DNA of 64,000 nt, from positions 332,386,592 to 332,450,591 of the forward strand of contig NC_073693.1 of NCBI RefSeq assembly GCF_029784155.1, in the 5' to 3' direction. The stretch comes from Uranotaenia lowii. Its lineage: Eukaryota > Arthropoda > Insecta > Diptera > Culicidae. This document shows, piece after piece, positions 54,027-64,000 of this stretch (position 1 is the stretch's first letter; every line of letters begins with the position of its first letter). A program made the translations under genes and the position numbers. The notes under the pieces were generated by a model, which saw only the letters and a program-made list of their open reading frames with translations, was not told where the DNA came from and did not search any database.

Positions 54027-56718
54027 TGCTACTCGGGAACGAGGAGTTGGTTTCCTGTTAACCCCGCAGGCCCATGCGGCCCTCATAAGATGGGAACCGA
54101 TAAACGAAAGAATAATCGTAGCCAGATTCAGAACACGGGTTAGAAACCTTACAATGGTTCAGTGTTATGCGACAACTGACGTTGCCGATTTGCAGGAGAA
54201 AGAGCAGTTTTACAGTTAATTGAACAGCGTGGTTGAGAGAATTCCGAAGGGTGACATTCAAATCCACTTAGGCGACTTCAACGCAAAGATTGGCTCCGAT
54301 AATCAGGACTTTGAGCGCATCATGGGGCGCCATGGTCTAGGACAGATGAGCGAAAACGGAGAGCTGTTTGTAGAATTTTGTGGCAACAACAACATGGTCA
54401 CATCTGCATCAGCCGAAAATGGAGAAGGAGCCTTCTTGATGTCCGCAACAAACGAAGCGCAGACATTGCATTTGACCATCACCTCGTCCTTGGCGAGATA
54501 CGACTGAGAGTTGCGCGTGTCCAACGGCGCGAGAAGAAAGTCGGGTGTCTATACGACGTCCGCCGGTTGGAGAATCCTGAGGTGAAAAGGGCATACGTTG
54601 AACAGCTAGAATCCCGAGCCTCGGAGCTGCCGACAGACGGAACAGTCGAAGAACAGTGGTGTGGAATCAAGAATGCCTTTATCACGACTAGCCATGGTAC
54701 TCTCGGTAAAGTTTGTGGAAGACGAAGTGAATGGATGTCGGATGAAACCTGGAGGATGATCGATGATCGGAGAAAAGCGAAAGTAGGAATTGAGCAGGCA
54801 TGTACCGGGTCAGCCAAAGCAGCCGCCCGCTTACGATATGCGGAGCTGGAAAAGGCAGTTAAACGAGCTTGTAGACGAGACAAGAGAGCCTGGACAAACT
54901 CCCTAGCCGAAGAGGGAGAAAGAGCCGCCGCCATTGGAGATATCCGACTATTATATGATATTTCTCGCCGCCTTAGTGGTGCAAGGACTAATGCAAGAAT
55001 GCCGCTGAAAAACCGAGCAGGTCAGCTGCTGACAGATCGAACAGATCAGCTCAAGCGTTGGACTGAGCATTTTGATCAACTTTTCCGAGTTACAAATAGC
55101 AATGGCCAACAGAACCCGCAGCTCGAGGTGCCCACAGCAAGTCGCATTAATGGCGTCAACTCGGAAGCGCCCTCGCTGGCTGAAATAGAAGCGGCAATCA
55201 AGGACATGAAATCCAACAAAGCGCCTGGAATCGATTGCATTCCTGCTGAAATGCTCAAAGCCGACCCTGCCTTGTCAGCACAAATGTTGCATCGTCTTTT
55301 CGCTGACATTTGGGATACTGCAACTTTCCTGGCCGACTGGATGCAGGGTATCCTCGCAAAGGTCCCAAAGAAAGGAGACCTGAAAGAGTGCGGTAACTGG
55401 CGTGGCATAACTTTGATCTGTACAACCCTCAAAGTACTCTGCAAAGTGATCCTGAACAGGATCCAGGAGAAAATCGACGCTACACTCCGACGGCAACAAG
55501 CTGGATTCCGATCCGAACGATCATGTGTGGACCACATCTCAACGCTACGAATAATACTGGAGCAAATCAACGAATTCCTGGACTCTCTACTGCTGGTGTT
55601 CGTTGATTTCGAAATAGCATTTGACCGACTGAACTACGAAAACATCTGGGCTGCTTTTAGACGACGAGGGGTACCAGAGAAACTAGTCCATCCCATCGAA
55701 GCACAGTACGAGGCATTTTCGTGCAAGGTCTTGCACGACGGTGTCTTGTCCGAATCAATCCCGGTAACTGCTGGAGTGAGACAAGGATGTATTTTATCAC
55801 CGCTACTTTTTCTTATCGTAATGGATGAGATTCTGACTGGATCGATCGACTGTGCACCGAACCGAGGATTGCCGTGGAATCCTTCAACAATGGAGCATCT
55901 GAACGACCTTGACTTGGCTGACGATATTGTTTTGCTCGACCAAACGCAACCGGATATGCAGAGCAAACTCGACGACCTCACCGAAAGCTCCAAGGCAGCA
56001 GGTCTCAAAATCAATGTCGGAAAGACCAAGTCGATGGAGATCAACACAGGAAAGCTCTCCAGTTTCATGGTAGCTGGGCAACAAGTTGAGAAAGTGGAGT
56101 GCTTCCAGTATCTTGGTAGCCAGATAACGCCTGATGGTGATACCAAGAAGGACATCGAAACCCGGATCAGAAAAGCCCGATTTGCATTTGCGAGTCTCCG
56201 AAACATCTGGCAGTCACGCCAGATCTCTCTACGAACTAAGATCCGAATCTTCAACTCAAACGTCAAATCCGTATTGCTGTACGGGTGCGTAACTTGGTGC
56301 ACATATGCGGTGACGACGCGAAAACTGCAAGTTTTTGTGAATCGCTGCCTGCGGAACATCATCCGCGCTTGGTGGCCTGGCAACTGGATCTCAAACGTTG
56401 AACATCATCGCCGGTGTAATCAAAAGGCGCTAGAAATCGAGATTCGGGAACGTAAGTGGAGATGGATTGGGCACACGCTGCGAAGAGATGAAAACGAGAT
56501 TTGCAGAGAGGCGCTTGACTAGAATCCAGATGGGCATCGAAGAAGAGGCAGGCCCAAAAGCTCGTGGCGGCGAAGTCTAGCCGCTGAAATCCGCACAGTT
56601 GACGAGAACCTTGGCTGGCAGCAAGTGAAGACGCTGGCTCCGGATCGCCAGCAGTGGAGATCTTTTATCTCAGTCCTATGCGCCGGTCAATCGGCGCTGG
56701 ACCCTTAGGTAGGTAGGT
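54027..56718 (+). mobile_element. RTE-like retrotransposon, copy 2b (5'-truncated, full 3' end)
   Basis: Begins inside the endonuclease at GIRGEHATRERGVGFLL and runs to the true 3' end, where LCAGQSALDP is followed by TAG and a short (TAGG)n tail (56,706-56,721). A deletion of about 130 bp between NNNMV and HICIS (near 54,397) shifts the frame. A stop interrupts QFYS*LNSVVERI near 54,217. The 3' end confirms that this family has almost no 3' UTR and finishes in a tetranucleotide repeat, a feature known for RTE-clade elements. Confidence 0.85.
54378..56522 (+). pseudogene. Endonuclease/RT frame of RTE copy 2b
   Basis: A 714-residue frame from HICISRKWRRSLLDVRNKRS through the reverse transcriptase (KAPGIDCIPAEML, FVDFEIAFD, GVRQGCILSPLLF, DLADDIVLLDQ) to RRDENEICREALD. 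There the Trp codon seen in other copies is TAG. SDHHLV of copy 1 is FDHHLV here, and FVDFEKAFD has become FVDFEIAFD. The first residues (MWQQQHG) are a frameshift artefact of the deletion. With half of the endonuclease lost it cannot be active by itself. Confidence 0.8.
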
Positions 56719-56721
56719 AGG

Positions 56722-58100
56722 ATCTGATTGTCGGTGAACTCTTCCTTCGATGGATTCAGGGAGGGAAACGATTCACATTCATCAATCAAAAACGCTCAAT
56801 AAAGAAGAAAGTAAGTTGCTATCGAAATACCGGTATCTAAACTTTTCTTATACCGTGATTGAATCAAAGGGAATCTTTCGATATTTCTTGCAGTATTGGA
56901 CTTCAAAATAAAACTCGATGTTTGATGTTTTGAGAGTTTAAAATCTTAAACAGCAATGGCTGTCTAATTCTGTTATTTATCACAAAAACTTATAACACTC
57001 CATCGGATGTACCACCTAGCTGGAAAGTTGAATTTGCCACAATTGTGGTCAAACATCAACAAGTGTTGGAAAAAAAAAGCAAAACGCTGCTGTCCAAGTG
57101 ATTCCGCGGCGTCGTGCGTTTTGAAACAACCATGATGGCCGGCCGCAGCAAGGAACCGCACAACAACCTCGAAGCTCCCCGCACATCACTGTCATCGCGA
57201 GGTGCGGTCCGATGCAATGCTGAGCGAATGTTTGGCGCTCTGTCCGATGTCGTCCGTCCGCAACAAATTTGTACGCTAATCGAATTCAATTTTATTCCAT
57301 TCTGCCTGAGCTTTGCTATTGCCCGCACGGGATCTCTAATCCCGTTTGACATGTGGTCGGATTCCGCCGGGCCTATCTCTGGAAGTTGGTACAGGACAAA
57401 CCGAGAGCTACTCGTATAGTGCGGTCGCAAAGAGGAGTCGCCACATTGTGCTTCCTTGTTGGCATGCCAAATTGTTTGCCTTCCTCCAAACGTAGGGGGC
57501 TCGCGCGTGTGGCGTAGCCGTTCCATGAAGTGGCAATATAAATTCCAATTATTCTTTTTATATTTCCCACTTCAATATATTCGCATTAAATCTCGACATC
57601 TCGACGTAAATAACCAGATATTTATTGTCGTGCATATGGTGAAGGTGTTGAATTTGGGCTTTCCGGCAATATTGTTGGCTGCATGCATTTGGAGAGTTTC
57701 AACGATCACCATTACCGCTTGTAAACTGTTTAGGTGGGTTAGATTTGACTGTGTTGAACTAAATATCAAATTTTTGAAGCGATTTATTCTGCCCTGATTT
57801 AAAGCAACATTTTTTTTTATGGAAAACAAACCTTTAATTCAGAACCCAAGAAACCAGAATTCCCATATTCAATTTAATCCGCTTTGTTACATTTTGGTTG
57901 AAAAAGAGGCACATGTCATCATGAAGGTCGGAGTTTTCGAAGCCGGACAAGTTTTATTCAATAACTACCTATGTATAATGGAGACAAGAAGTAATCTAGC
58001 AGAAAATTGATCGAATCTCGGCAATCCGGAGAGAATTTCTTGCGCACTTAACGGTTTTTCCGAAGCTGAATTAAATTCATGGTAAAAAACAAACAACGAG
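56722..58100. other. No gene recognised
   Basis: Apparently single-copy sequence. A 101-residue frame at 57,114-57,419 and its antisense counterpart lack any known domain and are not supported. Nothing else is identified. Confidence 0.45.
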
Positions 58101-58109
58101 CAGCATTTT

Positions 58110-59455
58110 TTTTATCATTTTCGTCATTTTTGTCATTTTTGTCATTTTTGTCATTTTTGTCATTTTTGTCATTTTTGTCATTTTTGTCATTTTTGTCATT
58201 TTTGTCATTTTTGTCATTTTTGTCATTTTGGCCTTTTTGGCCATTTTCGCCATTTTCGTCATTTTTGTCATTTTTGTCATTTTTGTCATTTTTGTCATTT
58301 TTGTCATTTTTGTCATTTTTGTCATTTTTGTCATTTTTGTCATTTTTGTCATTTTTGTCATTTTTGTCATTTTTGTCATTTTTGTCATTTTTGTCATTTT
58401 TGTCATTTTTGTCATTTTTGTCATTTTTGTCATTTTTGTCATTTTTGTCATTTTTGTCATTTTTGTCATTTTTGTCATTTTTGTCATTTTTGTCATTTCT
58501 GTCATTTTTGTCATTTTCATCATTTTCATCATTTTTGTCATTTTTGTCATTTTTGTCATTTTTGTCATTTTTGTCATTTTTGTCATTTTTGTCATTTTTG
58601 TCATTTTTGTCATTTTTGTCATTTTTGTCATTTTTGTCATTTTTGTCATTTTTGTCATTTTTGTCATTTTTGTCATTTTTGTCATTTTTGTCATTTTTGT
58701 CATTTTTGTCATTTTTGTCATTTTTGTCATTTTTGTCATTTTTGTCATTTTTGTCATTTTTGTCATTTTTGTCATTTTTGTCATTTTTGTCATTTTTGTC
58801 ATTTATGTCATTTTTGTCATTTTTGTCATTTTTGTCATTTTTGTCATTTTTGTCATTTTTGTCATTTTTGTCATTTTTGTCATTTTTGTCATTTTTGTCA
58901 TTTTTGTCATTTTTGTCATTTTTGTCATTTTTGTCATTTTTGTCATTTTTGTCATTTTTGTCATTTTTGTCATTTTTGTCATTTTTATCATTTTTGTCAT
59001 TTTTGTCATTTTTGTCATTTTTGTCATTTTTGTCATTTTTGTCATTCTTGTCATTTTTGTCATTTTTGTCATTTTTGTCATTTTTGTCATTTTTTCCATT
59101 TTTGTCATTTTTGTCATTTTTGTCATTTTTTGCATTTTTGTGAATTTTTGTCATTTTTGTCATTTTTGTCATTTTTGTCATTTTTGTCAATTTTGTCATT
59201 TTTGTCATTTTTGTCATTTTTGTCATTTTGTCATTTTTGTCATTTTTATCATTTTTGTCATTTTTGTCATTTTTGTCATTTTGGCCATTTTCGTCATTTT
59301 TATCATTTTTGTCATTTTTGTCATTTTTGTCATTTTTGTCATTTTTGTCATTTTTGTCATTTTTGTTATTTTCGTCATTTTTGTCATTTTTGTCATTTTT
59401 GTCGTTTTTGTCATTTTTGTCATTTTTGTCATTTTTATCATTTTTGTTTCATGTT
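58110..59455. repeat. 9-bp satellite array, third locus, inverted (TTTTTGTCA)n
   Basis: About 150 copies of TTTTTGTCA, again the reverse complement of the first locus. Variants include ttttggcctttttggccatt near 58,225, two cattttcat units near 58,515, ttatgtca at 58,803, ttcttgtca at 59,045, tttttccat near 59,092, a gaatttttg near 59,141 and ttggccattttcg near 59,281. The right 200 bp are more mutated. The ~240-bp spacer of the first locus is absent. Confidence 0.97.
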
Positions 59456-60885
59456 TTGCAGCCTGACTTTACCAATTTTAACTTCAACGATTATACTAAC
59501 TTATGATCATAAAAGCCTCTTTGCTCACCCAAATAATCTGAACTTTAATTAAATCGACTTTTGCATTGCGGACAGTTTTTCAAACTTAAGCTAAGTCTAA
59601 AGAAGCATAATTGTTTTGGGAAAGCTTGCTTTTCCGAGTCAAACCGTTTGACTTCCCTGCAGCAGCTCAAGTCAAATGAAGAGGAAAACAAATACACACA
59701 AGCTTCACAACATTTATCAGCTCGGAGTTGCTCAACGCTGCTGCTACTCGGGAAAAACTCAAGACCAATTTCCAGAAGGTCCAGGTCCGGAAACAAACTA
59801 ACATCTTTCGACCGCACCGAAAATGGAAAAAACCAACCAATGCAAACGTCATTTTTCTTGCTCCTGTGCTCTCCCAGTTTTCCCCGAGGTCCCTTTTCTT
59901 CAATGGCGATGCTAGAACTTAACCACTTCCGACTTTCATTCCAAGTTTTGGCTCGTTCGTTAAGGGCTGAACTGAGTATCTAGGTATTGGTTCTGACTCT
60001 GAGTGTGTTTGTATGTGTGTCGTCCAGTTCTTCTTTTGTTATAAAACTACGAGACGGCAACCTACAATCAGCAGAATTGGAAAAACCACAATTCCCATCT
60101 CGCAAACGCTTTGGCCGTTCGCTTTTTCTTCGCCCGGTCCGCCGGTCCTCAAATTTGGTCAGCCGTCCGGTGCCACCCGGAAAAGGGAGCTAATTTGCCA
60201 GAGATAGGGGCTTGGCCTGGCTCAAATGTGCTGCACTTGGGATGGCGAGAGACACATTAAACGTAGGGACCAAAGCAAAAAAAAAAAAATGGCCACCGAG
60301 CTAGCTGCTGGGAAAATCAAATTACCGCTTTTCAATTAGAATAAATTCTTTCCGTCGGTTTTCAAATGGTTCTTCTGGAAAGTTTATGGGTTGAAAGCAT
60401 CGCCCGGTGCTGGATTGATGGCTCTCGCTTTCGCAGCGCAGCAAAACAAACAAGATTTCTTATTGCGGTCACTGGACAGAATTAAGAGCGCAAAGAGTTG
60501 AATTGGATTGTTTGTTTGTTTTTTTTTGTCGATGGGTAATGTTCTCTGCATTAATTTTGTAGAAGATGAAAATGGTTGTGTAGATGGTTTCATAATGGCA
60601 ACAAATGCACATGAATAATGATTTCCAATAGCATGTAAAAAGTGGGTTGCATTGTTTTAGTTTATTCTTTTTATAACTGACTTCAAGTTCCAGTTTTAGT
60701 TTTATGATAGACCGAATGTATATTTCAGAGTTGTAAGGAGTAACGATGGTATTAAAATGATGGTTTCGGTGAGCAAAGGGTTCAACTTCAACACCAGAAG
60801 CTTCAGATATGAAAAGTTATGGAATATATGGCTCCAGAGAGTTTCATTGATTTTCGGAGAATCATTCAAATTGACAGGTACAGTG
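59456..60885. other. No gene recognised
   Basis: Less AT-biased, probably single-copy sequence. Several overlapping short frames (59,561-60,207) match no family and overlap on both strands, so none is annotated. Confidence 0.45.
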
Positions 60886-61152
60886 TGTGCCCAATCCATC
60901 TCCACTTACGTTCCCGAATGTCGATTTCTAGCGCCTTTTGATGACATCGGCGATGTTATTCCACATTTGAGATCCAGTTGTCATGCCACCAAGCGCGAAT
61001 GATGTTTCACAGGCAATGATTCACAAAAACTTGCAATGTTCGCGTCGTCACGCATATGTGCACCAAGTTTCGCCGCCGTACAACAATATGAATTTGCCGT
61101 TGGAGTTGAAGATTCGGATTTTCGTCCGTAGAGAGATCTGGCGTGAACGCCA

Positions 61153-61211
61153 ATTTTTTTTTGTTTTTTTTTTTGTTTTGAGAGTTAAACACTGAGTGTC
61201 ATTCTTCCGCC
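61153..61211 (-). mobile_element. 59-bp poly(A)-tailed insertion in RTE copy 3
   Basis: On the minus strand it reads ggcggaagaatgacactcag, then tgtttaactctc, then an A-rich tail with two C interruptions. It is bounded by identical 8-bp repeats GAACGCCA (61,145-61,152 and 61,212-61,219), while the other RTE copies have a single uninterrupted site (tgaccgccagat). A body of ~33 nt, an A-tail and a target duplication suggest a tiny retroposed cDNA. Confidence 0.75.
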
Positions 61212-62755
61212 GAACGCCAGACGTTTCGGTGACTCGTAAACGCAAATCGGGCTTTTCTGATCCGGATTTCGATGTCTTTCTCGGTACCACCATCAGGCGT
61301 AATCTGGCTACCAAGATACTGGAAGCATTTCACTTTCTCAACCTGTTGTCCAGCTACCACGAAATTGGAAGGATTCACTGTGTTGATTTCCATCGACTTG
61401 GTCTTTCCGTCATTGGTTTTGAGACCTGCTGCCTTGTAGCTTTCGGTGAGGCTCTGCATGTCTTGTTGTCTTTGAGCGAGCAAAACAATATCGTCAGTCA
61501 GGTCAAGGTCGTTCAGATGCTCCATTGTCGGTTCGGTCTACAGTCAATCGATTCAGTCAAGATCTCATCCATTACGATGAGAAAGGGTAGCGGCGATAAG
61601 ATACATCCTTGTCTCTCTCCAGCAGCTACCGGGATTGGATCAGACAAGACACCGTCGTGCAGGACCTTGCACGAAAATGTCTCGTACTGGACTTCTATAA
61701 GATGGACTAGTTTCGCTGGGACTCCTCGCCGTTTAGGAGCAGCCCAGATGTTTTCGAGGCTCAGTCGGTCAAATGCTTTTACGAAATCAACGAACAAAAG
61801 CAGAAGAGAGTCCTACTAGGTATTCGTTGATTCGTTCCAGTATGATTCGTAGCGTTGTGATGTGGTCCACACATGATCGTCCGGATCGGAATCCAGCTTG
61901 TTGCAATCGGAGTGCAGCGTCGATTTTCTCCTGGATCCTGTTCAGGATCACTTTGCAGAGTACTTTGAGGGTTGTACAGATCAACGTTATGCCTCGCCAG
62001 TTACCGCAGTCTGTCAGGTCTCCTTTCTTCGGGACCTTTACGAGAATACCCTGCATTCAATCGGCCGGGAATGTTGCAGTATCCCAAATGACAGCGAAAA
62101 GACGGTGCAACATTTGTGCTGACAAGGCAGGGTCGGCTTTCATCCCAGGCGCTTTGTTGGATTTCATGTCTTTGATTGCCGCTTCTATTTAGCCAGCGAG
62201 GGTGTTTCCGAGTTGACACCATTTATGCAACTTACTTTTGGATCTCCGAACTATGGGTTCTGTTGGCCATCGCTAGTTGTGACTCGGAAGAGTTGTTCAA
62301 AATGCTCAGTCCAACGTTTGAGCTGATCTGTTCGATCTGTCAAAAGCTGACCTGCTGGGTCTTTCAGCGACATTCTAGCATTAGTCCTTGCACCTTGCAC
62401 CGAGGCTCTGGATTCTAGCTGTTCAAGGTATGCCCTTTTCACCTCTGGATTCTCCAAACGGCGGACGTCGTATCGACATCCGACTTTTTCCTCTCGCCGC
62501 TGGACACGCGCGACTCTCAGTCGTATCTTGAAAAGGACGAGGTGATGGTCAGATGCAATGTCTGCGCTTCGTTTGTTGCGGACATCAAGAAGGCTCCTTC
62601 TCCATTTTCGGCTGATGCAGATGTGGTCAATTTGAATTTCTGTTCGGCCATCTCGGGATACCCAAATGACCTTATGTGCTGGTCGATGGGAGATGAAAAA
62701 ATTCTACAAACAGCCCTCTGTTTTTGCTCATCTGTCCTAGACCATGGCGCCCCAT

Positions 62756-63688
62756 TAGACTGGCCCAAATTTGTATGGGATGATTTTTACAACATTTTTT
62801 TCAACGCGGCACCCCCTAGAGTGGTGCCTTTAGGTAAAAAAATGACTTTCTGAAAGTTTCAGGTCATTTGGCCGAAGCACGAGCTGGCGCAAAGGACTTG
62901 AAATTTGTATGAAGATTTTCGGCAAAATGTATGAGAAATCGACATACTTTCACTCTTTGTGTTCTAAAATGTGTTTCCAGTATGCTAGAAAGCTCAGAAT
63001 TTCAGCAATTGTATGACAATCAAATTTGTCAAAGATTGTGGTGCGATACGAGTTGACTGTGATGAGTTATCTGCAATTGAATGTGTGATCTTTTTCGCAT
63101 TTCATCGATATATCGTGAACGGTGTATAGAGTATAGGTGGATTATTAGTACTAACTTGATCGCATTGTCACACAATGAGAATAACAGATAGAAAGTTTGT
63201 GTCCTCGGCAAAGTTGTAGCTTATTTCATAACAAATATTTTTGCAAAAAGTTGAAAGAAGATTTGAAAAACTATGAACTGCTGCATTGTGTGACGATGCT
63301 ATCAAGTGAGTGCGGTTATTAGCCGATACACCGTTCACGATATATTAAAGAAATGTGAAAAAAAAATCACACATTCAATTGCAGATAACTCATCTCAGTC
63401 AAATCGTATCGCGTCACAATCTTCTACAAACTTGTTTGTCATTATTTGAACTACAATTCTGAGCTTTCTAGCATACTGGAAACATATTTTAGAACACAAA
63501 GAGTGAAAGTATGTCGGTTTTTCATACATTTTGCCGAAAATCTCCATACAAATTTTAAGTCCTTTGCGCCAGCTCGTGCTTCTGCCAAATGACCTGAAAC
63601 TTCCAGAAAGTCATTTTTTCACCTAAAGGCACCAATCTAAGGGGTGCCGCGTGGAATATAAGGATTTTTTTGGTTATGGGCCAGTCTA
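62756..63688. mobile_element. 933-bp inverted-repeat element in RTE copy 3, 8-bp duplication
   Basis: Starts TAGACTGGCCCAAATTTG and ends ATGGGCCAGTCTA, flanked by identical CGCCCCAT (62,748-62,755 and 63,689-63,696). The other RTE copies show a single gcgccccatgatgcgc here. The arms are long (~370 bp each, diverged, with shared ctaaaggcacc, agctcgtgctt, ctttcactctttgtgttcta and gataactcat blocks) around a loop of ~190 bp. The 8-bp duplication and TAG-starting TIR suggest a hAT-type fold-back MITE. No protein is encoded. Confidence 0.85.
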
Positions 63689-63746
63689 CGCCCCATGATG
63701 CGCTCAAAGTTCTGATTATCAGAGCCAATCTTTGTGTTGAAGTCGT

Positions 63747-64000
63747 TGTAGAGAATGTAGATAGTAAGATTGTTAAATTAATAATATTAATCGTATAACC
63801 TATGCAAAAGAACAGTTATTAGATAAAATTAATAATTATGTTATATTAATTTTGTATTGTCATGTATGAATCTATCTGATAATTCGATTCTAATTCGAAA
63901 TGTCACTGGCAACTATTACGTAGAAAGAGTGAAATGAGTGTCAAGAGTGGAATGAGAACCTAAGTAAAAAAAACGCTACAGTAGAGTTGAGTTTGTGTTT
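63747..64000. other. No gene recognised
   Basis: AT-rich sequence with ttaataatattaat-like runs. Nothing identified. Confidence 0.4.

Larger units (their letters stand above)
60886..63746 (-). mobile_element. RTE-like retrotransposon, copy 3 (with two insertions)
   Basis: A minus-strand copy beginning at cagtgtgtgcccaatccatc (3' side, lacking the last ~140 bp) and fading after gaagtcg near 63,746 (5' side, inside the endonuclease). Readable blocks include GYCNIP, MQGILVKVPKKGDLTDCGNW, MFVDFVKAFDRLS, GERQGCILSPL and DLTDDIVLLAQ; LADD has become LTDD. Large deletions remove ~370 bp near 62,396 and a shorter stretch near 62,693. It carries a 59-bp insertion (61,153-61,211) and a 933-bp element (62,756-63,688). 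It is clearly inactive. Confidence 0.85.

Noticed and set aside
55634..56383. A 249-codon minus-strand frame
   Set aside because: Antisense shadow of RTE copy 2b, matching the shadow seen over copy 1.
57114..57419. 101-residue frame near a CpG-rich patch
   Set aside because: No homology recognised, and overlapping frames are open on the opposite strand.
59561..60207. Several overlapping frames of 64-140 residues
   Set aside because: They overlap in multiple frames and strands with no family signature.

Overview
The window is a stretch of AT-rich, repeat-laden insect genome, most likely from a mosquito (Diptera, Culicidae). The evidence for this is a spliced HEAT-repeat gene with a 15.4-kb intron, several copies of an RTE-like non-LTR retrotransposon of the kind often annotated as 'craniofacial development protein 2-like', a DD37D mariner-type transposase relic, a Penelope fragment, an I-type LINE with a TAAA-rich tail, and many TIR elements of the hAT and piggyBac types. 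There is no bacterial gene organisation, CRISPR array, rRNA or recognisable tRNA. The mosquito assignment is an inference from element types and style; the species cannot be named from the sequence alone.

Layout. 1-1,790 holds an old 36-bp minisatellite and purine-rich degenerate repeats. 1,806-8,640 is a large 9-bp minisatellite, (TGACAAAAA)n, in five arrays separated by four near-identical ~240-bp spacers; it has a higher-order period of about 3 kb. 8,876-9,224 and 24,663-24,826 are the last two exons of a HEAT-repeat protein, probably axonemal dynein assembly factor DNAAF5/HEATR2. The intron between them carries a nearly intact RTE-like element (9,738 to about 13,160, minus strand), a ~140-bp tandem repeat, and a nest of transposons (14,481-21,933) that includes a piggyBac-type element built from two 890-bp inverted arms. 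Two more MITE-like elements follow. 25,400-46,900 has no convincing gene. It contains hAT-type elements with TIRs, several with target duplications (27,998-30,636 with another inside it; 33,232-34,715; 35,587-36,745 with a transposase scrap), a small RTE relic, a MITE with TIR GCATCCATAAATTACGTAAC, and a second locus of the 9-bp satellite in the opposite orientation.

46,892-63,746 is a second mobile-element cluster: a DD37D mariner-type pseudogene, a retroelement with an (AAGCT)n tail, an I-type LINE fragment, two damaged RTE copies interrupted by Tc1-like and Penelope fragments, a third satellite locus (58,110-59,455), and an RTE copy that itself carries a 933-bp inverted-repeat element and a 59-bp poly(A)-tailed insertion, both with clean 8-bp target duplications.

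Only one host gene can be supported. Many long open frames in the satellite arrays are artefacts, because the 9-bp unit is open in five of six frames. No new multi-gene system was found. The most interesting items are structural: the higher-order satellite and its scattered inverted copies, the long-TSD (AAGCT)n retroelement, the giant palindromic piggyBac-type element, and the layered insertions whose target duplications give a relative chronology.
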